Positions 7,498-16,518 are shown, numbered from the stretch's first letter. The stretch is DNA of 64,000 bases from Candidatus Gastranaerophilales bacterium (GCA_944324915.1 CALUYD010000002.1:124001-188000), one strand, 5' to 3'. Made by a program: numbers and translations. Notes: generated from the sequence alone by a model not told the origin.

Positions 7498-9216
7498 TTG
7501 AATTCGGTTTTATTCGGTGAAATTTTAAATAGATTTTATTGCAAGGGAAAAATTAAATTTTATTTTTTAATTTTTTTATCTTTTGTTGCCGGTCTTTTTG
7601 AGTATATGGGTTTAATCTTGATATTTCAATTTGTATTATTTTTGATAAATCCTAATACTCAATATTGTAGTGATATTATTTTGTTTTTTAATAAAAACTT
7701 TAATATTTTTGATTTAAATAAAATTAGTTTTATTTTGGGGTTTTTGGTTGTTTGTGTGTATATTTTTAAAAATATATATATGCTCATTTATACTTCCTAT
7801 AATAATAAACTTTTACAGGATTTATCCGCTGAAATTACCCTAAAAACTTTGAAAAATATACTTTTTCAAGATTTTTTAAAAGTTAAAACCATAAAAAATG
7901 AAGATAAGTTAAATCTCATTTCAAAAATTTCAATAGTGGTTTGGCAATATTGTTATAAATATGTAAATTTAATAACAAATTTAATAATCGCATTTTTAAT
8001 TTTAATTTATTTGTTTATAAAATTTTTAATACCGGCAATGTGCGCTGTAGTATTTATTTCTGTTTTATCTTTTGTTGAATATAAATATTTAAAAATTCAT
8101 TCAAAATATCAAAACGAAAATTTTTCAACTTGTTTTAATGAATTAAATTCGCTTTTTATTAAAATTATAAATTCTTTTAAAGAAATCAAATTAAATAATA
8201 AACAAGAATATTTCATACAAAAAACACAAAATAAACTTGTGGAATATTCAAAGTTGAATGTTGATAGAAATTATTGCGATGTTTTTCATATATATTTTAC
8301 GGAAATTTCCGTAATGCTTTCTTTTGCGGTTGTTTTAGGAGTTTTATTTTATACGACAAACTTTAATAACCAACTTTTAATAACAAGCATTTGTACAATT
8401 TGCGTTATTATTCTTCGCCTTACACCTTTAATAAATAGAGCGCAAAGCTGTCTTTATTCAATAAATGCAAATAAATCAACCGTTGAAGAATTATTGAATT
8501 TTAATGATAAATTTAATAAGGAATGTGATTATATAACAACTTATGAAAAATATCCTTTTGAAAAATATATTGAGCTAAAAGATATATCATTTTCTTATGA
8601 TAATGATATTGGTTTAAAAGATATTAATCTTAAAATAAATAAAGGTGAATTTATAGGTGTTATAGGTAAATCAGGGTGTTATAAGACAACTTTATCTTTA
8701 ATTATTTCAGGATTAATTAAACCCAAAAAAGGTCAAATTTATGTTGATAATAAAAAAATAGATGAATTTGATATAAAAAAATGGCAAAATAATGTTGCAA
8801 TTTTAAGTCAAGATTTTGATTTTTTATTTGATGATTTTGATAATGTTGTTGAAAAATATTTAACTGATTTAAATTTAAATAAAAATACAAAAATAAATGA
8901 GCTTTCTTATGGAGAAAAACAAAGATTAGCTTTTGCAAATTTATTAACAAAGGATAAGGATGTTTTAATTTTGGATGAAATTACAAGTTCGTCTGATGTT
9001 ATATCTGAAGATAAAATAAACGATATTTTGTCTGATTTAAAAGGCAAAAAAACAATAATAGCAATATCTCACAGGCTGAATATTTTAAAATATTGCAATA
9101 AAATTATTTATATGGATAATGGCAAAATAATTGATATTGGTACATTTTGCGAGTTAAGTAAAAAACACAAAGATTTTAAAAATATTATAGAATTATCGCA
9201 ATTTAAAATTGATTAG
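7498..9216 (+). CDS. ABC exporter, fused permease-ATPase (lipid/glycan flippase-like)
   Basis: A 572-residue half-transporter with about six transmembrane segments (residues 20-310) followed by an ATPase domain. Walker A is at residues 390-397, GKSGCYKT, where the last glycine of GxxGxGK[ST] is Tyr395 (codon 8680-8682). The signature is LSYGEKQR, Walker B is DVLILDEITSS and the switch His lies in AISHR. The overall form resembles PglK/MsbA-like exporters. The start is TTG with AAGGA 7 nt upstream. No glycosyltransferase neighbour identifies the substrate. The Tyr in Walker A may weaken ATP binding. Its 3' end overlaps the TPR gene by 4 bp. Confidence 0.86.
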   Translation: MNSVLFGEILNRFYCKGKIKFYFLIFLSFVAGLFEYMGLILIFQFVLFLINPNTQYCSDIILFFNKNFNIFDLNKISFILGFLVVCVYIFKNIYMLIYTSYNNKLLQDLSAEITLKTLKNILFQDFLKVKTIKNEDKLNLISKISIVVWQYCYKYVNLITNLIIAFLILIYLFIKFLIPAMCAVVFISVLSFVEYKYLKIHSKYQNENFSTCFNELNSLFIKIINSFKEIKLNNKQEYFIQKTQNKLVEYSKLNVDRNYCDVFHIYFTEISVMLSFAVVLGVLFYTTNFNNQLLITSICTICVIILRLTPLINRAQSCLYSINANKSTVEELLNFNDKFNKECDYITTYEKYPFEKYIELKDISFSYDNDIGLKDINLKINKGEFIGVIGKSGCYKTTLSLIISGLIKPKKGQIYVDNKKIDEFDIKKWQNNVAILSQDFDFLFDDFDNVVEKYLTDLNLNKNTKINELSYGEKQRLAFANLLTKDKDVLILDEITSSSDVISEDKINDILSDLKGKKTIIAISHRLNILKYCNKIIYMDNGKIIDIGTFCELSKKHKDFKNIIELSQFKID

Positions 9217-9803
9217 CTCATTTTATTGTAAACTTCAAGGATTTTTTTAGCTTGTTTTTCTTTGTGTAATTCTTTGTAGCAATATGCCAGATTGTAATAA
9301 TAATCTTTGTTTTGAGGGCTTAATTCAAGAGCTTTAATTAGATTTTTCTTGGCTTGTTCATAATTTTTCAACTTCATTTGGCAACAAGCTAAATTATAAT
9401 ATGCGCTTGGAAAAGTCTTGTTGTATTTTATTGCAAGTTCAAAATTATTCGAAGCAAGAAGATATGATTTTTTTGATGCAAAAATGCAGCCTAAATTATA
9501 ATATGCTTTATAATAGCTATAATTTTTATCAAGCGCTTTGTTTAAATTTTGTATTGCTGAATTATCGTCGTTGTTTTCTTGGGCAATATTTGCCAACAAT
9601 AAAAAAACTTCTTCGTTTTTTTCGCTCGTAGGAAGATTATCTAATAATTTGAATGCTTCTTTGTAATTTCCTGTGGTATATAGTGCAATCGCTTGTTGTT
9701 TTATATCTTTTATATTGTCATTATTTGATGCGAGTGCTATATTATATATGTTCAATATGAACAAAAAAGAAATTGACAAAAATATAAATAATTTTTTTTG
9801 CAA
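9213..9803 (-). CDS. secreted or membrane-anchored TPR protein
   Basis: A 196-residue protein with an N-terminal hydrophobic signal (LFIFLSISFLFILNIYNIALA) and then about four to five tetratricopeptide repeats, recognisable as AIQNLNKAL, YYNLGCIFA, AYYNLACCQMKLKNYEQA and YYNLAYCYKELHKEKQA. It is a likely periplasmic protein-protein scaffold. The start is TTG with a strong GAGAGGA ribosome-binding site 5 nt upstream; no ATG fits. It is convergent with the ABC gene (4-bp overlap). Confidence 0.8.
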   Translation of the reverse strand: MQKKLFIFLSISFLFILNIYNIALASNNDNIKDIKQQAIALYTTGNYKEAFKLLDNLPTSEKNEEVFLLLANIAQENNDDNSAIQNLNKALDKNYSYYKAYYNLGCIFASKKSYLLASNNFELAIKYNKTFPSAYYNLACCQMKLKNYEQAKKNLIKALELSPQNKDYYYNLAYCYKELHKEKQAKKILEVYNKMS

Positions 9804-9896
9804 AATAATCCTCTCAAGTATAGTATATTAGAATAATACACTAAATTTGAGAGATTGTGTACACATTTAAAAAAATATTTTTCTATATTTTTTTAA

Positions 9897-9905
9897 TGCT
9901 ATAAT
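9897..9905 (+). promoter_or_regulatory. extended -10 promoter TGC-TATAAT
   Basis: TGC at 9897-9899 and TATAAT at 9900-9905 form a consensus extended -10. It overlaps the first in-frame ATG (9904), which therefore cannot be the start of a transcript made from here. Confidence 0.65.
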
Positions 9906-9933
9906 GTTCAATGTGAATAACGACGGTAATAAA

Positions 9934-11220
9934 ATGAATAGTAGCCTAGAAGAAAGAATGCAAGTATATCGCATTCCAATTAGACCTCAATATAAAAGAA
10001 GAAGACGCCCCAGAAAGCAAAACAACTTTCCAAAATTTATGCTTTTTTTAGCACTTATTGTGGGCTGTATTTTTTATTTTGTAAATCATAGTATAGAGCA
10101 AGACACTACTGCTTCAGCGCAATCAAGTGTTACACGCTCTCCTTTGGATTTTAATTTTAATTTTTCTCCAAGAACTCATAATATTCTTGTTATGGGTGTA
10201 GATTGTGCAACAAATCAAGAAAATCCATTCAAAGGAAATCGCTCTGATACTATGTTGCTTGTTAGTATTGCTCCTTATGGAAGAAATATTAACGTAATTT
10301 CTATTCCTAGGGATTCAAAAGTATATATTGCAGGAAAAAATAAAACAGATAAAATAAACCACGCATTTGCTTTTGGCGGTGCTAAACTTGCTGTTAAAAC
10401 TGTTGAAGAAACTTTTGGAGTTAAAATTCATAATTATCTTGCAATATCCAATGCAGGTGTAATAAAAGCAATTGATGTTTTAGGCGGATTGCCTATATAT
10501 ATCGAAAAAAATATGAAATATGATGATTACACCGCTAATCTTCATATTAATTTAAAACAAGGCAATCATATATTAACAGGTAAACAAGTTGAAGGATATT
10601 TAAGATTTAGACACGATTCATTCGGCGATATTGGAAGAATTAGACGTCAGCAATGGTTCTTTGATGCACTTACTAATCATTTAAAGAGCCCTATCGTAGT
10701 TGTTAAATTGCCTGAATTATTAAAAGTTATTCCTGATTATATACAAACCGATTTATCAGCTTATGATTTAGCTAAATATTTGGGAATGGCTAAAAATATT
10801 GATACTTCATCAATTCAAATTGCTACTATCCCCGGAGCTCCATCTACAAAAGGAGTTATTAGCTATTGGATTATAGAGCCTGAAAAAACTCAAGAATTAA
10901 TCAATAAAATGGTATATAGAAATAAAACCGATATTGAAACTAAAGATTTATCAGTCGGTATTTTATATGCAAATTCTAAAGCAGAAAGCGCTAATGCTCT
11001 AAAAGAAGAATTAGAAGCTCGTGGTGCTTTAGTTAAAATGCAAGAATCAGATTCAATTTCTAAAAATTATATAGCTATTCATAATCTCGATATTACAGGT
11101 GATATGATTACAGAGCTTAAAAAATCAATTCCTGAAATCAAAGATAAACATACGATTTATGACCCTATCGGAATAAATCGCACCGGTCGAGATATGACAA
11201 TTGTTATATCTGATTTATAA
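9934..11220 (+). CDS. LytR-CpsA-Psr (LCP) family glycopolymer transferase
   Basis: Membrane-anchored enzyme of the LCP family, which transfers lipid-linked glycopolymers or teichoic-acid-like chains to the cell wall. With this start it has 428 residues: a basic N-terminus (KRRRRPRK), one transmembrane helix near 35-52, then the LCP domain with ILVMGVD, RSDTMLLVSI, ISIPRDSKVYI, KINHAFAFGG, GYLRFRHDSFGDIGRIRRQQ, and a C-terminal LytR_C-like domain from about residue 335 (VGILYANSKAESANALKEEL). An upstream ATG at 9904 overlaps the extended -10 box, so I chose the internal ATG, although its ribosome-binding site is weak. A partner could be the TagB-like pathway at 35-39 kb. Confidence 0.88.
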   Translation: MNSSLEERMQVYRIPIRPQYKRRRRPRKQNNFPKFMLFLALIVGCIFYFVNHSIEQDTTASAQSSVTRSPLDFNFNFSPRTHNILVMGVDCATNQENPFKGNRSDTMLLVSIAPYGRNINVISIPRDSKVYIAGKNKTDKINHAFAFGGAKLAVKTVEETFGVKIHNYLAISNAGVIKAIDVLGGLPIYIEKNMKYDDYTANLHINLKQGNHILTGKQVEGYLRFRHDSFGDIGRIRRQQWFFDALTNHLKSPIVVVKLPELLKVIPDYIQTDLSAYDLAKYLGMAKNIDTSSIQIATIPGAPSTKGVISYWIIEPEKTQELINKMVYRNKTDIETKDLSVGILYANSKAESANALKEELEARGALVKMQESDSISKNYIAIHNLDITGDMITELKKSIPEIKDKHTIYDPIGINRTGRDMTIVISDL

Positions 11221-11255
11221 AAAATACATTGTTTAGATTAGCTGATTTTCTCTTA

Positions 11256-11289
11256 AATTGTTCTTACGGTTGATTTAATAAGGACAATT
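11256..11289 (+). terminator. hairpin after the LCP gene, possible weak terminator
   Basis: An 11-bp stem (AATTGTTCTTA with TAAGGACAATT, one T-G pair) and a 12-nt loop. The T-run is poor, so it may be an attenuator or processing site instead. Confidence 0.4.
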
Positions 11290-11307
11290 ATATTAGAGAA
11301 TTAGTCT

Positions 11308-11493
11308 ATGGTTTCTAATCAGAATGAAAAATATTTATTGAAATTTATCTCCTCGCAATCAAGCTCTTTAAATAAAGATAATGAGCTTTTAAGCGTTATA
11401 TATAAACTTGGAATAAAATTAAATTTTAGAGATTCTAATCCTGTTTATCAAACAATTGATGAACTTAATTATGCAAATTATTACTTAAATTAG
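11308..11493 (+). CDS. small acidic/polar protein, unknown
   Basis: A 61-residue soluble peptide (starts MVSNQNEKYLLKF, ends NYANYYLN) with no recognisable motif. It ends 10 nt before the CHASE2-GGDEF gene and probably shares its transcript. Codon use matches the neighbours, but the ribosome-binding site is poor, so whether it is real is uncertain. Confidence 0.45.
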   Translation: MVSNQNEKYLLKFISSQSSSLNKDNELLSVIYKLGIKLNFRDSNPVYQTIDELNYANYYLN

Positions 11494-11502
11494 GCTGGTG
11501 GT

Positions 11503-13287
11503 ATGATTGAAAAATACAAAAAAGTTTTAACCTATGTCGTATACACATTGATTGTAGTAGGCATATTCACCCTTTTAGCTTGGCTTGGAAGATTTGATTC
11601 TTTTAGAAATTTTATGGAAAAAATTGAGCTTAGTTCTTTTGATTTAAGACAATCCATTGTTTCAAAATATAAAAAACCTAATAAAGATATAGTAATAATT
11701 GCAATTGATGATGCAACTTATGAATATATTATGGATAAATATGGCTCATGGCCTATATCAAGAGGCATTTGGGCTGATACAATTAATTTTGTAGAATTAG
11801 CAAAACCAAAGAATATAATTTTTGATTTATTATTTATTAAATCAAATTTGAATGATATTAAAGCAGATAGCGCTTTTGTTAAAGCTGTTAAAGATAACGA
11901 TAATATTTATCTATCTATGAATTTTGATAATTATAATGATAAGATTAGACGTTCTCCTGTTTTTAATGATAAATTAAAATTAAAAATAAAAGAAGGAAAT
12001 ATTTCTGATAATCCATATATTTCATATATTAACGCAAGGGCTGTTATGCCTGAATTAAGTGAAGTTACCGATAATATAGGTTCTATTAATGTTACACGAG
12101 ATTCAGATGGTATAATTAGAAATATTACTCCCATATTTAGATATAAAAGGGATTATTATCCTAATTTATCCTTAAAAGTTGCGATGGATTTATTTAATGT
12201 TGATAACGTTTCAATTGTAGATAATTCAATTGTGCTTGATAGCAAACATATAATTCCTCTTGATTTTACAAAAAGAGCGATTTTAAATTGGTATGGCGGT
12301 GCACATACTTATGAGCATATACCATTATGGGAAATAATTGAAGCTAAAAAAGATAATAATATAAATTATATTCAAAAATTTAAAGATAAAATAATTTATG
12401 TAGGAACAACCGCAACAAGTCTATCTGATATTAAAAGTGTTCCTGTTGAATATAATTTAGCCGGAGTTGAACTTCACACTACATTTTTAAATAATATCAT
12501 CGATAATAATTTTATTAAAAAGTTGCCGATGAAATATGACTTTTTGATTTCTATATTTTTATCAATTTTCGTTGGATATTTTGTTTTGAAAATTACTTCA
12601 GTAATGAAAACAATCTTATTTTTATCTTGCGTATTGGTAATGTATGGTGTTGTATCTTTGCTCGCCATGTATTATTGTAATCTTTGGATAGCAATAGTTT
12701 TACCTTATGTTTCAACTATTACAATATTTGTTTTGACATATTGCGAAAAATACTTGTTAAAATCAAAAGATTATGAGCAAACGTATAAATTGGCTGTTAC
12801 TGACGGTTTAACTCAATTATATAATCATAGATATTTCCAAGAGCAAATGATTAGTAATATAAATACCTATGAAAGATATGGTATTAATTTTTCATTGATT
12901 TTGATTGATATTGATTTCTTTAAAAAATTCAACGATACTTACGGTCATCAATCAGGCGATTGTGTTTTAAAGCAAGTTGCAAATATTTTAAAGAAAAATT
13001 CAAGAACATCTGATATTGCTTGCAGATATGGCGGCGAAGAAATGGCAATAATTTTAACAAATACGAATAAAGATGAAGCTATTATAACTGCAAATAAAGT
13101 ATGTAATACCGTTAGAGATAATAAATTTATTTTAGCTAACGGCGAAAAAGTTAATGTAACAATTAGCGTTGGGGTTGCAACAGTTGGTTTAGACGGTAAA
13201 AAACCACAAGAGATAATTGAATACGCTGATAAATGCTTATATTTTGCAAAAGAGCACGGCAGAAATCAAGTAGTATCAAATGTTTAG
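11503..13287 (+). CDS. CHASE2-GGDEF diguanylate cyclase
   Basis: A 594-residue membrane signalling protein. An N-terminal transmembrane helix (residues ~12-28) leads into an extracytoplasmic CHASE2 sensor (~40-335; KDIVIIAIDDATYE, WPISRG, NIIFDLLF, DKIIYVGTTA). Three hydrophobic segments (~345-415) precede a GGDEF domain (~430-594) with the active motif RYGGEEMAIIL and IDIDFFKKFNDTYGH. GGEEM is catalytically competent, so c-di-GMP synthesis in response to an unknown external cue is expected. No EAL or PilZ partner is encoded here. It overlaps the next gene convergently by 4 bp. Confidence 0.92.
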   Translation: MIEKYKKVLTYVVYTLIVVGIFTLLAWLGRFDSFRNFMEKIELSSFDLRQSIVSKYKKPNKDIVIIAIDDATYEYIMDKYGSWPISRGIWADTINFVELAKPKNIIFDLLFIKSNLNDIKADSAFVKAVKDNDNIYLSMNFDNYNDKIRRSPVFNDKLKLKIKEGNISDNPYISYINARAVMPELSEVTDNIGSINVTRDSDGIIRNITPIFRYKRDYYPNLSLKVAMDLFNVDNVSIVDNSIVLDSKHIIPLDFTKRAILNWYGGAHTYEHIPLWEIIEAKKDNNINYIQKFKDKIIYVGTTATSLSDIKSVPVEYNLAGVELHTTFLNNIIDNNFIKKLPMKYDFLISIFLSIFVGYFVLKITSVMKTILFLSCVLVMYGVVSLLAMYYCNLWIAIVLPYVSTITIFVLTYCEKYLLKSKDYEQTYKLAVTDGLTQLYNHRYFQEQMISNINTYERYGINFSLILIDIDFFKKFNDTYGHQSGDCVLKQVANILKKNSRTSDIACRYGGEEMAIILTNTNKDEAIITANKVCNTVRDNKFILANGEKVNVTISVGVATVGLDGKKPQEIIEYADKCLYFAKEHGRNQVVSNV

Positions 13288-13712
13288 TCAACTAATTGAA
13301 AAGGACATTTTGAACATCTTGCTTTAGGTCTTAAAATTAAATTATCTTCAAGATCATATAATTTAGCTATTCTTGTGATTAATTTTTCACCGCATAGGGG
13401 GCATTTGATTTCAAAATTTGGATTTTGAGAATTTAATAAAATCATTTCTCTAATTGAATCCATTGTAGTGTTTTTTGCAAGAGTAAAATCAGCTTTAGCT
13501 TCATATTGTTTGATTTCTTTATTGTCAACTTTTAAGCCTTTTGCAAGTTTTTGCCTTATAGTTGAAGCTAAAAATAATTCTAAACCTTGCTCAATTGCTT
13601 GAACTTCTTCTAAAGTAAGGCTTGATTTATGAGCTAATTCTTCTTGAGATAGATTTAGCGATTCTCTTTTTTGCGCTACAAATTGTCCTAGTGAAATATC
13701 TTTTTTCTTCAT
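13284..13712 (-). CDS. XRE-family regulator with C-terminal zinc ribbon
   Basis: A 142-residue protein. Residues ~6-60 form a helix-turn-helix of the Cro/C1 type (SLGQFVAQKRESLNLSQEELAHKSSLTLEEVQAIEQGLE). A C-terminal zinc ribbon (CPLCGEKL near 100, CSKCPF near 134) follows a linker. It is probably a DNA-binding regulator whose target is unknown. The ATG sits 6 nt after an extended -10 box with no Shine-Dalgarno, suggesting a leaderless mRNA. Confidence 0.82.
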   Translation of the reverse strand: MKKKDISLGQFVAQKRESLNLSQEELAHKSSLTLEEVQAIEQGLELFLASTIRQKLAKGLKVDNKEIKQYEAKADFTLAKNTTMDSIREMILLNSQNPNFEIKCPLCGEKLITRIAKLYDLEDNLILRPKARCSKCPFQLVD

Positions 13713-13718
13713 AGTTTT

Positions 13719-13727
13719 ATTTTATCA
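13719..13727 (-). promoter_or_regulatory. extended -10 TGA-TAAAAT, leaderless
   Basis: On the minus strand TGATAAAAT ends 6 nt (AAAACT) before the ATG of the XRE-zinc-ribbon gene, directly after the terminator of the upstream gene. Confidence 0.55.
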
Positions 13728-13730
13728 TTA

Positions 13731-13756
13731 AAAAACGCCGAGCAAATCGACGTTTT
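13731..13756 (-). terminator. Rho-independent terminator of the activase gene
   Basis: On the minus strand AAAACGTCGA pairs with TCGGCGTTTT (one U-G pair) over a 5-nt loop, and the second arm runs into a T-tract. Confidence 0.75.
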
Positions 13757-13762
13757 AATATT

Positions 13763-14773
13763 TTATGAAATATCCCATCTTCCGCAGGTTCCGCCCCAGC
13801 GAGCGATGATATTTCCTTTTATATCTCCGATTTTATTTATTTGGGCTCTGTCTTGTTGCTCTTTGCCTTCTAAAATTGTGATAACTTCGCAATTATTAGA
13901 ACAACCATTACAAGCGCAAGTTATAGAATGGAATTCCATATCTTTAATTGTCCAGCCTTTGAATTTTGTTTTGTTGTTTGTGTATTGATGATGCTCCATA
14001 GCAAGCATTGCAGCCCCTATTGCACCCATTGTTTGATGGTTTGGAGGAACAATTATTTCACATCCTAATTCTTCTTCGAATGCTTTTACCATGCCTTTGT
14101 TTGTAGCAACTCCGCCTTGGAATGATATACAAGGAAGTAAATCTTTTCCAAGCGCTAAGTTTGCAATGTAGTTTCTAACAAGCGCTTGACATAATCCATA
14201 TAATAAATCTTCAACCGCATAGCCTAGTTGTTGTTTGTGAATTAAGTCAGATTCTGCAAATACACCGCAACGACCTGCAATTCTTGCGGGTGATTTTGAT
14301 TTTAGGGCAATATCTCCAAAGTCTTTAATATCAACATTTAATCTTTGAGCTTGGTGATCTAAAAATGAACCTGTACCTGCTGCACAAACTGTGTTCATTG
14401 CAAAATCGGTAACAATTCCATCTCTTAAAATAATTATTTTAGAATCTTGTCCGCCGATTTCAAGTATTGTTTGAACATTAGGAACAGCAGCACTTGCAGC
14501 TACGGCATGAGCTGTTATTTCATTTTTTATAACGTCAGCTCCAACTAAAGCGCCCGCTAAATTTCTTCCTGAGCCTGTTGTCCCGACGGAAGCAATTTCA
14601 TATTCTCTTCCTTGCGCTTGAGATAATAAATTATCTAAGCATTTTTGAACTGCTATAACAGGTTGACCCGCAGTTCTTGTCATGTAGCTATCTACATATT
14701 GTCCGTTTTCATCGACCAGAGCTATTTTGGTAGTAACGGAGCCTACATCTATTCCTAAATAAACTTTCATCAT
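13763..14773 (-). CDS. 2-hydroxyacyl-CoA dehydratase activase-like ATPase (BadF/BcrA/HgdC family)
   Basis: A 336-residue member of the ASKHA ATPase family that normally drives ATP-dependent electron transfer into 2-hydroxyacyl-CoA dehydratases. The motifs are YLGIDVGSVTTK, GTTGSGRNL, EIGGQDSK, CAAGTGSFLDHQ and the iron-sulphur RCGVFAESD. A C-terminal extension of about 70 residues carries a CACNGCSNNCEV cluster and GGTCGRW, as seen in the activase half of large fused dehydratase-activase proteins. No dehydratase subunit is nearby. Two tandem ATGs are present; the first lies 6 nt after TAAAAT and there is no Shine-Dalgarno. Confidence 0.85.
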   Translation of the reverse strand: MMKVYLGIDVGSVTTKIALVDENGQYVDSYMTRTAGQPVIAVQKCLDNLLSQAQGREYEIASVGTTGSGRNLAGALVGADVIKNEITAHAVAASAAVPNVQTILEIGGQDSKIIILRDGIVTDFAMNTVCAAGTGSFLDHQAQRLNVDIKDFGDIALKSKSPARIAGRCGVFAESDLIHKQQLGYAVEDLLYGLCQALVRNYIANLALGKDLLPCISFQGGVATNKGMVKAFEEELGCEIIVPPNHQTMGAIGAAMLAMEHHQYTNNKTKFKGWTIKDMEFHSITCACNGCSNNCEVITILEGKEQQDRAQINKIGDIKGNIIARWGGTCGRWDIS

Positions 14774-14779
14774 GATTTC

Positions 14780-14785
14780 ATTTTA
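14780..14785 (-). promoter_or_regulatory. -10 TAAAAT, leaderless
   Basis: TAAAAT on the minus strand ends 6 nt (GAAATC) before the activase ATG. It is divergent from the phosphohexomutase promoter within a 57-bp intergenic region. Confidence 0.45.
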
Positions 14786-14815
14786 TTACAAAAATGGATT
14801 TTTAAAACAAATTTT

Positions 14816-14824
14816 TGATATAAT
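14816..14824 (+). promoter_or_regulatory. extended -10 TGA-TATAAT, leaderless
   Basis: TGATATAAT ends 6 nt (TAACTT) before the ATG at 14831. The protein N-terminus is family-conserved from that ATG, so the start is well supported and a leader is not possible from this promoter. Confidence 0.7.
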
Positions 14825-14830
14825 TAACTT

Positions 14831-16207
14831 ATGGACAAGACAGTTATTAAATTCGGCACTGATGGTTTTAGAGGAATAATTGCTCGTGAGTTCACTTTTG
14901 AAACGGTTGAGCGAATTATAAAAGCAATTTGCTTATATATTAGAAGTTTAAATGAAAATAAAAAAACAATAATTGTGGGTTACGACCCAAGGTTTATGGC
15001 GTGTGATTTTGCAAAATTTTGTGCGCAATTACTTAAAAAATATGGTTTTAAAGTTGTTTTGTCATCAAAAGTTGTGCCTACTCCAATTGTTGCTTATTGT
15101 GCCAAATATTATCCTGATTCAATCGGGGCAATTATGTTAACTGCTTCTCATAATCCTAAGGAATATCAAGGAATTAAATTTATTCCTAATTATGCAGGGC
15201 CTGCAACTAAAGAAATTACTGATGAAATATTAAAATATTTAGATTTAGATGTTTCTTTGGCTGATGGCGGTGAGATTATTGAAAAAACGCTTGATGAGGA
15301 CTATATAAAACATCTTGAAACAATTATTGATTTTGAAAGAATAAAACAAAATCAGCCAAAAATTATTTATGATGGTTTATTTTCTTCCTCTATTGGTTAT
15401 TTTGATAAAATTTTAGATAAACATAAAATCGATTATGAAGCAATTAATATGTATCATAGTTCTGATTTTGGCGGCGGCTTGCCTGAGCCTAAGCCTAAGT
15501 TTATGAAATATAGAAAAAAAGGCTATGTAGTTTTAGCTAATGATGGGGATGCTGATAGATACGGTGTTATTGATGAAGAAGGTAACTATATAAGTCCAAA
15601 CATAGTTCTTGCAATGCTTTTAAAATATTTGCATTCTAAAAATAAAATAGGCTATATGGTAAAAACCGTTGGAGTATCTAATTTAGTTGATGTTGTAGCA
15701 AAAAAATGTAATATTGAAACAATAACTACTCCTGTTGGTTTTAAGTGGTTATCAGAAGCTATGAGAAAAAATAAAACAATTCTAGCAGGCGAAGATTCCG
15801 GCGGTTTATCAGTTGGAGAACATATCCCTGAAAAAGATGGTTTATTTGCTAATTTATTAATTTTAGAGATGATGGCAGATGAAAATAAACCATTAGTTCA
15901 GTTATCAAAAGAAATTATTGATTTTGCAGGCTGTGAATTTTTTACTGATAGAGTTGATATAGAATTAGAAAATGATATGACAGCAAATAATTTAATGTCA
16001 AAATTTAACAATATGGTTCAAATTGCAGATTTTGAAATAAAAGAAAAATTAGAGCTTGATGGAATTAAATTATTCTTAGATGATAAATTAACCTCTCTTT
16101 TGATTAGAAAAAGCGGAACAGAACCACTTTTAAGGTTTTATATTGAATCAAATTCAATAGATAAACTCAATGAAATTAAAGATTTTGTTAGAAAAAATGC
16201 TTCCTAA
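14831..16207 (+). CDS. phosphohexomutase (phosphoglucosamine/phosphomannomutase family)
   Basis: A 458-residue alpha-D-phosphohexomutase that interconverts sugar 6- and 1-phosphates. It shows the early IKFGTDGFRG motif, the phosphoserine loop TASHNPKEYQGIKF (~residues 98-111), the metal loop DGDADRYG (~238), the sugar-binding EDSGGLS (~320) and the phosphate-binding RKSGTEPLLRFY (~425). A GlmM-like role feeding GlmU (21.7 kb) is plausible, but the phosphomannomutase or phosphoglucomutase alternatives cannot be excluded. Its 3' end overlaps the next gene by 4 bp. Confidence 0.88.
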   Translation: MDKTVIKFGTDGFRGIIAREFTFETVERIIKAICLYIRSLNENKKTIIVGYDPRFMACDFAKFCAQLLKKYGFKVVLSSKVVPTPIVAYCAKYYPDSIGAIMLTASHNPKEYQGIKFIPNYAGPATKEITDEILKYLDLDVSLADGGEIIEKTLDEDYIKHLETIIDFERIKQNQPKIIYDGLFSSSIGYFDKILDKHKIDYEAINMYHSSDFGGGLPEPKPKFMKYRKKGYVVLANDGDADRYGVIDEEGNYISPNIVLAMLLKYLHSKNKIGYMVKTVGVSNLVDVVAKKCNIETITTPVGFKWLSEAMRKNKTILAGEDSGGLSVGEHIPEKDGLFANLLILEMMADENKPLVQLSKEIIDFAGCEFFTDRVDIELENDMTANNLMSKFNNMVQIADFEIKEKLELDGIKLFLDDKLTSLLIRKSGTEPLLRFYIESNSIDKLNEIKDFVRKNAS

Positions 16208-16488
16208 TCATAAAAATTAAAATTTTCAGGCAGTTCTTTTTCTATCATTTGTGCAAATTGTGAAAATTTTAATCCAAAAGCATTTGCAAGTTTCCATAGA
16301 GTAGTTATTTTCGTATCAACATTACCATTTTCAAGACGAGATAACAATCCGTTTCCAATATCATATTCAAAAGAAAATTTATTGATACCTTTATTAAGTG
16401 CTTTTCTTTGCGCTTGGGTAATTTTTCCTAGTGCAATTAAAAGCATTTTTTTCTTTTGCTCCATTAATATTGTGTCTTCGTCGTTCAT
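16204..16488 (-). CDS. XRE-family transcriptional regulator
   Basis: A 94-residue Cro/C1-type protein with the helix-turn-helix around residues 17-70 (FSFEYDIGNGLLSRLENGNVD, TLWKLANAFGL). It is divergent from the prepilin gene, and a perfect inverted repeat lies in the shared intergenic region between both predicted -35 regions, so regulation of itself and the pilin gene is likely. The ATG is 6 nt after TAAAAT without a Shine-Dalgarno. Confidence 0.8.
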   Translation of the reverse strand: MNDEDTILMEQKKKMLLIALGKITQAQRKALNKGINKFSFEYDIGNGLLSRLENGNVDTKITTLWKLANAFGLKFSQFAQMIEKELPENFNFYD

Positions 16489-16494
16489 ATTTTT

Positions 16495-16500
16495 ATTTTA
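16495..16500 (-). promoter_or_regulatory. -10 TAAAAT, leaderless promoter of XRE gene
   Basis: TAAAAT on the minus strand, 6 nt upstream of the ATG at 16488. Its -35 region (about 16518-16523) touches the inverted repeat at 16519-16538. Confidence 0.45.
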
Positions 16501-16518
16501 GTAAATATTGATTATAGA

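Noticed and set aside
9904-9933. Upstream ATG as start of the LCP protein
   Set aside because: The ATG is part of the extended -10 box (9897-9905), so it would not be transcribed from that promoter.
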